From NCBI GenBank assembly GCA_013812065.1, contig JACCUC010000158.1, positions 1-17,239 of the forward strand: a DNA stretch of 17,239 nt, given 5' to 3'. Below, one piece after another: positions 1 through 6,450 of this stretch. The notes below the pieces were generated by a model, which did not search any database, had not been told where the DNA came from, and was given only the letters and a program-made list of their open reading frames with translations. The stretch is from Thermoleophilaceae bacterium (GTDB taxonomy: Bacteria; Actinomycetota; Thermoleophilia; Solirubrobacterales; Thermoleophilaceae). A program made the position numbers and the translations under genes. The stretch's first letter is position 1. Each line of letters starts with the position of its first letter.

Positions 1-57
1 CCGCTTCTCCGCGCGCCTCCGGCTCGCTTCGAAGCGGCGGCATGTCTCCGACGGCGG

Positions 58-113
58 GAACGAAACCCTGGCGGTGAATCAGCCGCTACGGACGCGAACG
101 AAATGCTGGCGGT
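58..113 (+). repeat. Imperfect 18-bp direct repeat pair
   Basis: gaacgaaaccctggcggt at 58-75 recurs as gaacgaaatgctggcggt at 96-113, with 16 of 18 bases identical and an offset of 38 bp. The two copies lie in different reading frames (they read NETLAV and NEMLAV), so a single protein repeat does not explain them. They could be a small duplication at a decayed gene end or a paired binding site. Nothing more can be said from one locus. Confidence 0.45.
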
Positions 114-135
114 TGTGAGCTAGGCGCCGAGGTCA

Positions 136-252
136 GTGCGCGACCCCTTCACCCACGCCTACGTCCTCGCGATGATCGATCCCGACGTGATCCTCGGATA
201 CCCTCTGCTCGGAGCTGCCGCCTCGCGAGCGCTTCGACGGGCTCGGAGGTAG
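136..252 (+). pseudogene. Coding-like fragment, frame lost
   Basis: From a GTG at 136 the frame reads VRDPFTHAYVLAMIDPDVIL and then GYPLLG, with nearly every codon ending in G or C as in the real genes of this window. After about position 215 this frame turns into Ala/Arg-rich filler and stops at 250-252. The next frame then gives a more protein-like run (PPRERFDGLGGRGGAL) up to a stop. The pattern fits a gene remnant with a frameshift near 210-220. I do not recognise the family and cannot exclude chance in such GC-rich DNA. Confidence 0.3.
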
Positions 253-264
253 AGGTGGCGCATT

Positions 265-495
265 ATGAAAGCGATCTTAAGTGAAGAAGTGCGTGAGCGG
301 CCGGCTCGCTCTTGGGGGGAGCCACCCTGTATTGCCGCGTCGCCGCTGACCAAAGTTCCTGGTTGCAGTGCTCATCCAGGGGTGACGCGAATCACGGGTG
401 GGCTCGCCGTCGCCTTCGTGGGCAGCGGCGGCTGGAAAGCGCTGGTGCCCTCGGCGGCCGGCGACGAACTTCAGACGCTCGGGGCCCTCGGATGA
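265..495 (+). CDS. Possible small ORF or 3' remnant overlapping the MBL gene
   Basis: A 76-codon frame begins at ATG 265 and stops with the TGA at 493-495, giving an ATGA overlap with the start of the MBL-fold gene at 492. Such overlaps are typical of translationally coupled genes. Only the last 38 or so codons (from about 380, including AVAFVGSGGWKALVPSAAGD) have the strong G/C third-position bias of real genes; the first half does not. I therefore think the 3' part is the surviving tail of an upstream partner gene whose 5' part is gone or replaced. No domain is recognisable. It could also be a chance frame. Confidence 0.3.
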   Translation: MKAILSEEVRERPARSWGEPPCIAASPLTKVPGCSAHPGVTRITGGLAVAFVGSGGWKALVPSAAGDELQTLGALG

Positions 496-1994
496 CCGAA
501 CACGCCATCGGCGTCGACCTCGCCGATCTCTACTCGACGCCGAACGGTGGCGAGCCCGCTCGGACCCTGGCTTGGGGAGACCGGGTCGAGGTGCTCGAAC
601 GGGGAGCCGACCGCCTGAAGGTGGCGACGAGGCACTACCCGGAGGGCCCGGACGGGAGCGTCGGCTCCGAGCCCTTCACGGGCTATCTGCGCGTTCCGCG
701 CGGCGTGCCGGCCGAGAGGATCCTCGTCCCCCCGGACGAAGCGGCGGTCCTCAAGGTCGACTTCGTCGACGTGCAGCAAGGCGACGCCTCGGTGATCGAG
801 ACGCCGGAAGGGAAGGTGATGCTCGTCGACGGCGGCGACAACCAGCTCTTTGCCCGCTACCTGGCGGCCCGCTTCCCCGGCACGAGCCCGAGCCAGCTCA
901 AGGAGATCGATTGCATCCTCGTATCTCACGGAGACGCAGACCACTTCGCGGGTCTGACGGAGATCGCAGAATCGGAGACGAACACCGAACCGCAAAAGCG
1001 GCTCTTCATCCATCCTCGGCGCGTCTTCCACAACGGGCTCGTCAAGCGCCCTTCGAGCGTCAGGGAGGCCGACCAGCTCGGGCCGACCAAGGAATCCGGT
1101 GACGAGACCGTGATCACGGGCCTCGAGTCCGATCTCCTCGCCGTTCCCGACGACCAGATGAACAAGCCGTTCAAAGCTTGGAAACGTGCCCTCGAGCGCT
1201 TCCGTGAACGCGGACCGATCGAGTTCGAACGGCTCGCCAAAGGCGACGACAAGGCATTCTCCTTCCTGGCCGGAGAGGACCTGACGGTGCAGGTGCTCGG
1301 GCCGATCGAGAGTCACGTCGACGGGGCGGTCGGCCTGAAGTTCCTCGGAGAGCCTCCGAAGAAGCCCTTCGTCTCGCACCCCTCGCAGCGAGCTTCCGCC
1401 CGACGCGGCAGGTCGGTATCGCACACGATAAACGGGCACTCGGTGGTGATCCGCCTCGAGTTCGGATCGTGGCGGTTCCTGTTCACCGGCGACCTGAACG
1501 AGCAGGCGGCGGAAGCGCTCACCGATGCGCAGGGGCGTGACGAGGTCAGCCTGCGCTCGGAAGTCTTCAAGGTGCCCCACCACGGCTCCGCCGATTTCTC
1601 CCAGAGCTTCTTCCGAGCGGTCTCGCCGATCCTCTCGATCGTCTCGTCCGGGGACGAGAACGCTCGCAAGGAGTACATCCACCCGCGGGCCACGCTGCTC
1701 ACCGCCCTCGGCCGCCACGGGCGCTCGGAGGACAGCGTCCTCTTCGTCACCGAGCTCGTGGCCTTTTTCGAGACGGTGGGCTGGGCGTACCCGACGGAGG
1801 AGCGTGGCGAGCCTCCCGACCTCGAGCGGCCCTTCTTCGGGTTCCGACGCGCCGCTTGGGGGCTGGTGAAGGTTCGCACCGATGGAGAGCGGCTCCTCGT
1901 GTTCACAAACAGCGCGAGCGCACGCCTCAAAGAGGCCTACGCCTTCGTCATGGAGGCGGGCGCGCCGGCTCCAGCGCGTGTCGTGAAGGTGTAG
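492..1994 (+). CDS. MBL-fold metallo-hydrolase, SH3-like N-terminus
   Basis: The protein has 500 residues. Residues 10-70 look like a bacterial SH3-type beta domain (LYSTPNGGEPARTLAWGDRV, then TGYLRVP). From about residue 88 a metallo-beta-lactamase fold follows, of the kind found in the ComEC C-terminal domain: FVDVQQGDASVIETP at 91-105, LVDGG at 111-115, and the metal motif SHGDADH at 145-151 (His146, Asp148, Asp150, His151). Further on come FTGDL and VPHHGS, the remaining ligand region. There is no signal peptide or membrane segment, so the enzyme is probably cytoplasmic and is not a DNA-uptake channel. ATG 492 is chosen because the SH3-like region begins just after it; the frame stays open to 312 but that extension is poor. 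The substrate is unknown; nuclease or phosphodiesterase activity is an inference. The spacer between metal motifs holds an insert of about 190 residues. Confidence 0.85.
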   Translation: MTEHAIGVDLADLYSTPNGGEPARTLAWGDRVEVLERGADRLKVATRHYPEGPDGSVGSEPFTGYLRVPRGVPAERILVPPDEAAVLKVDFVDVQQGDASVIETPEGKVMLVDGGDNQLFARYLAARFPGTSPSQLKEIDCILVSHGDADHFAGLTEIAESETNTEPQKRLFIHPRRVFHNGLVKRPSSVREADQLGPTKESGDETVITGLESDLLAVPDDQMNKPFKAWKRALERFRERGPIEFERLAKGDDKAFSFLAGEDLTVQVLGPIESHVDGAVGLKFLGEPPKKPFVSHPSQRASARRGRSVSHTINGHSVVIRLEFGSWRFLFTGDLNEQAAEALTDAQGRDEVSLRSEVFKVPHHGSADFSQSFFRAVSPILSIVSSGDENARKEYIHPRATLLTALGRHGRSEDSVLFVTELVAFFETVGWAYPTEERGEPPDLERPFFGFRRAAWGLVKVRTDGERLLVFTNSASARLKEAYAFVMEAGAPAPARVVKV

Positions 1995-2039
1995 CGCGGC
2001 CGACGGCGCTCTCTGGCCGAGTTACGCCGCCGTACCGCT

Positions 2040-2057
2040 GTGCCGCGCGCCCGGCAC
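2040..2057. terminator. Possible bidirectional hairpin between convergent genes
   Basis: gtgccg and cggcac form a perfect 6-bp stem around a 6-nt loop, in the 84-bp gap between the convergent MBL-fold and acyltransferase genes. There is no T-tract, so this is a weak terminator call resting on position and symmetry. Confidence 0.3.
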
Positions 2058-2078
2058 GAATGAGTGACCGAGAAGCTG

Positions 2079-3396
2079 TTAGCGAGCCCGCGAGCGTAGG
2101 GACTCCTGACGGTCGCTCGACGATCGCGCCGGGAGGGTCTTGGCGAGGGAAGTCCTCGCAGCAGTATCTGCTGACCGTACGCCTCCTTCGAACCGCCGGG
2201 CGTAGCGTCGAAACCGTGCCCGGAAGGGCCGCTCCACCAGGGTGGTCGACAGCCACGCGACCGCCAGGCTCGCCGGGACGACGATGAGCGCCAACTCGCC
2301 TATCAGCGCCCGGCTGGCCTGCGGACTCAGCTCGTCCATGCTCGCCAGCGACAACCCCATGAGGGTCATTACCACGTGCATGATCAGAAGGTGGTAGAGG
2401 AAGACGCCGAAGCTGATGTCGCCGAGCCAGCGGGAGACCCGGTTGGAGAAAGGCCATTGCAGGACACGGGGGAGGAAGGCGGTGGAGACGAGCAGGACGG
2501 CGAAGGTCGCTGCGATGGTGAGGCTCAGCAGCGGACTCTCCTCGTAGCGCCTGGCGTCGCCGTGGGGGGCGACGGTATCGCCCACCATGTCCAGCTGGTA
2601 CAGGAGCACGGCGCCGGCCGGGACGAGCAGCCACGCGCACGCCCGCCTCAGCTGCTGCGGGGGCAGCCGCCTTCGGGCGCCCACGTACACCGCCGCGGCG
2701 GTCATCCCGATCGCGAAGTCGTCGAGGAAGCGCGGAAGCGCGGCGGCCCAACGCGCCTCGTAGAAGCCGAACAGAAGCTGCCAGGCGACGGAGATCGAGA
2801 TCGCGAGCACAAGGCCGAGGAGCGGGTGGCGCAGGTAGCGCCCCGCGACCAGCGGCAGGACCACGTAGAACGCCGCGATGGTCGACAGCGACCACCAGAG
2901 GAGGTTGCTGCCCAGTCCCACGGACTCCCAGGAGAACGGAACCTGCAGGAACAAGAGGTGAGCCACCACCGCCGCTACGTCGTGGCGGGTGGCGGGACGG
3001 GTACCAGGCGGGGGTCATCGCCAGGACCGCAAGCGTGACCAGGATCGACACGTAGTAGGAGGGCACGATCTTGCCGACGCGGCGCAGCGCGTAGGACCGA
3101 ACGCTTCCGAAGCTCCCGCGTGCGACCGCCGGCAGGAGCATAAAGAAGCCGCTGACCACGAACAGGAAGTCGACGCTGAAGTACATCGACAAGCGCAGCC
3201 CGACCAGGCCCTCGCGTGCCGGCACCCAGCTCGAGGCCGAGAAGATGTGGGCTATCACGATCGAGAGCACGACGAGTCCGCGGATCCCGTCGAAGGTCGC
3301 TATGTGCGGCGACGCCTGCGAAGCGATGCCTGGCCCCGTCCCGGGCGACTCTCCAGTCAACGAGGAGCCGCGTCGGCGTACGCCGTCGGTCGTCAC
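2079..3396 (-). pseudogene. Acyltransferase 3 family membrane protein, frameshifted
   Basis: Members of this family (OafA/YrhL type) move acyl groups across the membrane onto sugars or envelope polymers. The 5' part, from GTG 3396, encodes FDGIRGLVVLSIVIAHIFS (with the family's conserved His), FSVDFLFVVSGFF and the basic YALRRVGKIVPSYY segment. The frame is then lost at about 2985. The next frame carries the rest: LLWWSLSTIAAFYVVLPLV, several further membrane helices, and WLGDISFGVFLYHLLIMHVV. An exact 7-bp tandem duplication at 2982-2995 explains the shift. With one copy removed, a single protein of about 436 residues with roughly ten helices results. GTG 3396 is the likely start because it overlaps the DUF4031 stop in GTGA. 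Either a recent inactivating mutation, phase variation or a sequencing error is possible. Confidence 0.85.
2982..2995. repeat. Exact 7-bp tandem duplication causing a frameshift
   Basis: gtggcgg occurs twice in direct succession (2982-2988 and 2989-2995) inside the acyltransferase gene. The upstream reading frame and the downstream frame differ by exactly the shift that seven extra bases produce. Deleting one copy joins AWYPSRH directly to DVAAVVAHLLFLQ, a plausible continuous family sequence. Confidence 0.9.
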
Positions 3397-3701
3397 CGGC
3401 TGGTAGAGCTCTCGCGCGCTTGGCGGCGCGCCTTGCGCCTGCGCTCGACTCCTTCGGCACAGCTCTCGGGGATCGCCCCCATACGAACGGCCAGCTCGCG
3501 GGTTGACTCGGTCACGTCGTAGTGGTCCTTCCAAGGCTTGCCGGGAGTCGTTTGAAACGACTGGCGGAAAAGACCAAGCCGCTCCGCGAACGCGTGCAGC
3601 TCATCCGCGGAGTCGGCAGTCAGATGAGCCCACCGCTGGCCGCGCGACACTACGAACGGCTCATCGACGTAGATCCTCACGCGCGTTCGCTCACTGACCA
3701 T
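3393..3701 (-). CDS. DUF4031 domain protein
   Basis: This is a 102-residue protein matching the small DUF4031 family, whose function is unknown. Recognisable elements are VRIYVDEPFV at the N-terminus, RWAHLTADSADELHAFAERL in the middle, and the conserved DHYDVT with a following R..A..MGA segment. The tail (about 75-102) is Arg-rich and probably disordered. ATG 3701 is taken as the start; GTG 3680 (giving VRIYVDEP as the first residues) is an equally good match to the family's short N-terminus, and neither has a clear Shine-Dalgarno. The stop overlaps the acyltransferase GTG by four bases, implying coupling. That pairing with a membrane acyltransferase is probably incidental, as the family occurs in varied contexts. 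Confidence 0.8.
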   Translation of the reverse strand: MVSERTRVRIYVDEPFVVSRGQRWAHLTADSADELHAFAERLGLFRQSFQTTPGKPWKDHYDVTESTRELAVRMGAIPESCAEGVERRRKARRQARESSTSR

Positions 3702-3808
3702 GGATCGCGTCGGTGGAGGGCGACCCCGCGTGGCCCATCGTCGAGGCTAACTCCGGCGATGGCGGCAAGCTCCGCCTTGACCGCGTCAACCTTGGAGATG
3801 TGCAGCAT
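3677..3808 (-). CDS. Possible small ORF upstream of the DUF4031 gene
   Basis: From ATG 3808 a 43-codon frame reads MLHISKVDAVKAELAAIAGV and onward. About 80 percent of its first 34 codons end in G or C, which is what the true genes here show and more than expected for spacer. It ends 25 bp inside the DUF4031 start region in another frame. I do not recognise it. The amphipathic start could be a small protein or the N-terminal stub of a truncated gene. A stop lies in frame 12 codons upstream of its ATG or closer, so it does not extend into a longer gene in the upstream direction. Confidence 0.3.
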   Translation of the reverse strand: MLHISKVDAVKAELAAIAGVSLDDGPRGVALHRRDPWSVSERA

Positions 3809-3864
3809 CACCGCGATGCTCGCAGGAATTCACCGGCATACACTCGCAAGTCAGCGAGCGGGGT

Positions 3865-4428
3865 CTAGAAGCGCCCTCTACCTTGCGCACGAAAAGCCTG
3901 CCTCAGCGGCTCGCGCGGTGCCCGCGCCGGAGGCTGAGCCCTACCTTCAGCCGCCTGTGGATCCGGAGGAAAGTGCTCGAGCACCCAGTTCGCGTCGAGC
4001 TCGAGCCGGCGGTAGGACGCACCCCGGACGGGGCGGTAATCCCGCGTGCGCGGATCCATCGGGAGGCTGGCCTCCACCGGGTACCAGGCGTTGTGTTCAC
4101 GGACCAGGTCGTTCAGATGCTCGAACCGCCAAGCGTGAGCCAGGCGGCGCCAGCGGCGTGAGAAGCGCTCGGGGTCGTGGCTCCGAGCCTCCAGGAGCGC
4201 GCGGTACGCCGCGTCGAGGCGGCGGCGCTCGGCCTGGAACACGGTTTCGATCTCGCGGAGCCTCAGCATGTAGCGGGGCGGGGAGCTCGCACGGAGATAG
4301 GACTCGATGGTCTGCGGGCTGCTCACGGCAGCGCGCGGCGGCCGGCGAGTACCGCCTCGGCGAGGCGCCTGCGAACCAGCCGGCCGCTGCGGGGCGCTCG
4401 AGCGTCGATCGTCGGACTTGGTGGTCAT
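3865..4428 (-). CDS. Conserved hypothetical protein (SPQTIESYL type)
   Basis: This 187-residue soluble protein has no named domain that I can see. The compact core runs from SPQTIESYLRASSPPRYMLR to about ANWVLEHFPPDP. It starts with a charged helical half (LREIETVFQAERRRLDAAYR, then WRRLAHAWRFEHLNDLVREH) and continues with a Pro/Tyr-rich half including WYPVEASLPMDPRTRDY and YRRLELDANW. Before the core is a disordered Ser/Arg/Pro-rich leader, and the tail is also Arg/Pro-rich. The start is uncertain: ATG 4428 is used here, GTG 4326 would begin exactly at the core, and GTG 4530 would leave only 12 bp after the 5'-nucleotidase stop. Codon bias and the absence of a better frame on the other strand support a real gene, possibly the last cistron after the nucleotidase. 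Confidence 0.72.
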   Translation of the reverse strand: MTTKSDDRRSSAPQRPAGSQAPRRGGTRRPPRAAVSSPQTIESYLRASSPPRYMLRLREIETVFQAERRRLDAAYRALLEARSHDPERFSRRWRRLAHAWRFEHLNDLVREHNAWYPVEASLPMDPRTRDYRPVRGASYRRLELDANWVLEHFPPDPQAAEGRAQPPARAPREPLRQAFRAQGRGRF

Positions 4429-4542
4429 CGATGCGTGAAAGCGTGTGGCCATAGCCGCACGTCGAGCGACACAGAGGGGCGCTCGAGAACGTGAGAGGCT
4501 ATCGGCGGTGAGGGCGACCGGCTCGCCCACCCCGCCGCCGCT

Positions 4543-6249
4543 TCAGCGAAAGCCCGCGGGCCTGCGCTCGACCTCCGCCACGAGGGCTTCGACCTCGGTA
4601 CCGACCCGCTGTGCCGCCCGGCTCTGCCCACGGAAGGTCGAGAAGCGCTCGCCCGTCGCGAGCAGCTCGCTGGCCGCGACGGTGTAGGTCTGCTCCGGCT
4701 CGAGCGGTCGCCCGTCGGCGAGCTCGATTCCGGTGACCCGCCGGCCCGCCGGGGCCGAACGGTCGGTCTGGTAGCTCAGGCCGCTCGCGTGCAGGCGAAT
4801 CGTCTCGGCGTCCGAGAACTGCTCCTCGAGCAGGCGCTTGACGTCGGCTCCGCGCATGTGCGTGCGGACGAGCGGATGATCCGCCGGCGAGATCTCGAAG
4901 AGCTCGGCGTAGGTCAGCGGGCCGGCGGCGAGCGAGCCCCGCACCGCCACGGGATCCACAAAGGCGAGGTCGGCGCCGGCGAGCGCCCGCTGGCCGTCGG
5001 CTACGAGCCGGCCGAGGTCGCTCGTGCCGGAGTCGCCCGCGCCCCCCCGGCCGAAGTCCTGGCCGGCTCGTCCGTGGCGTTGGCCGGCGACGGCCGAGGC
5101 GCTGCGTGCGTAGGCGGCGACCAGGGCGGCGACCCCTCGATGGGGATCGACCCGATCGTGCCAGGTGCGCGGCACCTCGGCGGCCTTGGCGACCACGTCG
5201 CCGCTGGCCCGGTCGACGGTCAGCTCGATCCGATCGTAGGCCTCGCCGTAGGAGGACGCCTCGACGACGAGCTTCGTCCCGCGGCCGCTCCGGTTGCGCA
5301 CGCGCGTGTCGAGCACCGAGTGGCTGTGCCCGGCGACGACCACATCGACGGCGTCGGTCATCTGCCGGGTCTCGTCGATGATCTCACCCCTCGCCGTCCC
5401 GGACCCTGCCCGCTCCGTGCCCCCGGCGTGGGCGAGCACGACGATCGCCTCGACCCCACGCCGCCGCAGTTCGCGCGCGTAGCGGTCGACGGTCGCCGAG
5501 ACGTCGGTAAAGCGCTGAGCTGAGGCGTGGCGCTCGAGCAGGAAGTCGGGACTCGACTCGGTGGTGACCCCGATGAAGCCGACGCGCACGCCCGCTCGCT
5601 CGACGATCGTGTAGGGCGGCAGCACGCCGCGCCCGCGACGGTCGACGGTATTGGCGGCCAGGTACGGGAAGGCTGCGCCCGCGAAGGCGGGGTCGGAGGT
5701 GTTGACGGCGCTTCCCGCGGTATCTGGCTTTGCCGCCTCGGCGCCGTTGCGCCGGCCGCCGCGCACCAGTCGCAGGGCCTCGGCGCCGCCCTCGTCGAAC
5801 TCGTGGTTGCCGAGCGTGCCGACGTCGAAGCGCATCAGGTTCATGGCCTTCACCGTCGGCTCGTCGTGGGCGCGGCTCGAGACGAGCGGGGAGGCTCCGA
5901 CCATGTCGCCGGCGTGGACCCGGATCGTGCGACCCGGGCGGGAGCGCTCGGCGCGATCGAGGTGCGCGGCGAGCCAGGCGGCCCCGCCCGTCCTGACCAG
6001 CTCGCCGTCGCGCTGCTGCTCGGGCGCCGACGGCTCGAGGTGCCCATGGAGGTCGTTGACGCCGAGGAGCTGAAGAGTTACGAGGCCGGAGGCCGGGGGC
6101 CGGTCGACTCGGTCGACGCCGCCCGCGGTCGAGGCCGGCGGCTCCGGACGCGCCATCGCCGTGGTCAGCGCCACGGCCACGCAGGCGGCGCCACCGGCGA
6201 GGAGGCGCGGGCGCGCGACTCGGATCGAGAAGGGTCGTCGGCGGGTCAA
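4543..6249 (-). CDS. Secreted 5'-nucleotidase / metallophosphatase (UshA-like)
   Basis: The 568-residue enzyme probably hydrolyses nucleotides or related phosphoesters outside the membrane. An Arg-rich start (TRRRPFSIRVARPRLL) and a hydrophobic Ala/Val run to about residue 33 form a signal peptide. The calcineurin-type domain shows NDLHGH at 65-70, AGDMVGAS near 113-120, GNHEFD at 147-152, and GHSHSV further on, all metal-binding motifs. A C-terminal 5'-nucleotidase domain follows (GTSDLGRLVADGQRALAGAD, then TYAELFEISPADHPLV). TTG 6249 is chosen because AGGAG sits six bases upstream and the signal peptide begins right there; the frame remains open to 6462. One oddity is the substrate loop, which reads DPVAVRGSL instead of the usual N-x-G-G-I-R form. 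It is divergent from the phosphatase gene at 6451. Confidence 0.9.
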   Translation of the reverse strand: MTRRRPFSIRVARPRLLAGGAACVAVALTTAMARPEPPASTAGGVDRVDRPPASGLVTLQLLGVNDLHGHLEPSAPEQQRDGELVRTGGAAWLAAHLDRAERSRPGRTIRVHAGDMVGASPLVSSRAHDEPTVKAMNLMRFDVGTLGNHEFDEGGAEALRLVRGGRRNGAEAAKPDTAGSAVNTSDPAFAGAAFPYLAANTVDRRGRGVLPPYTIVERAGVRVGFIGVTTESSPDFLLERHASAQRFTDVSATVDRYARELRRRGVEAIVVLAHAGGTERAGSGTARGEIIDETRQMTDAVDVVVAGHSHSVLDTRVRNRSGRGTKLVVEASSYGEAYDRIELTVDRASGDVVAKAAEVPRTWHDRVDPHRGVAALVAAYARSASAVAGQRHGRAGQDFGRGGAGDSGTSDLGRLVADGQRALAGADLAFVDPVAVRGSLAAGPLTYAELFEISPADHPLVRTHMRGADVKRLLEEQFSDAETIRLHASGLSYQTDRSAPAGRRVTGIELADGRPLEPEQTYTVAASELLATGERFSTFRGQSRAAQRVGTEVEALVAEVERRPAGFR

Positions 6250-6255
6250 AAAGGG

Positions 6256-6260
6256 CTCCT
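6256..6260 (-). promoter_or_regulatory. Shine-Dalgarno deciding a TTG start
   Basis: AGGAG on the minus strand lies six bases before TTG 6249 and fixes the start of the 5'-nucleotidase at a non-ATG codon. Confidence 0.75.
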
Positions 6261-6450
6261 GACGTTCGCTCGCTTGAAAGCGGGACCGCGCTGTGTGCGC
6301 AGCTTCGGACTCGACCGAACACAGACCGACTCCGCATGGCAAACTAGGCCGCTTGCAGGGGGAACTTGTTACGAAAGCTCTTCCTCCGGGTGAAACGGCT
6401 GTGAATGGAGTGGCCCAAGACCTGGCGGCCGGTAGCCTCACCGGCGGGGG

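Larger units (their letters stand above)
1..491. other. Stretch without an intact gene, apparent coding remnants
   Basis: No complete, recognisable gene lies here. The sequence is a patchwork. Frame 1 is open from the window edge to a TAG at 121-123 and could be the tail of a gene cut by the window. A short segment at 136 to about 210 and another from about 380 to 495 have the strong G/C third-position bias of the real genes, while the stretch between them (about 250-380) is less biased and contains AT-richer words such as gatcttaagtgaagaag. I read this as decayed or rearranged sequence next to the MBL-fold gene. No tRNA, integrase or terminal inverted repeat is visible to explain it. Confidence 0.5.

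Noticed and set aside
471..1718. A 415-codon minus-strand frame opposite the MBL gene
   Set aside because: There are no motifs, and the opposite strand carries the complete metal-binding motifs.
3522..4454. A 310-codon plus-strand frame
   Set aside because: It is Arg/Ser/Pro-rich low-complexity sequence crossing two minus-strand genes with better codon bias and, for DUF4031, family motifs.
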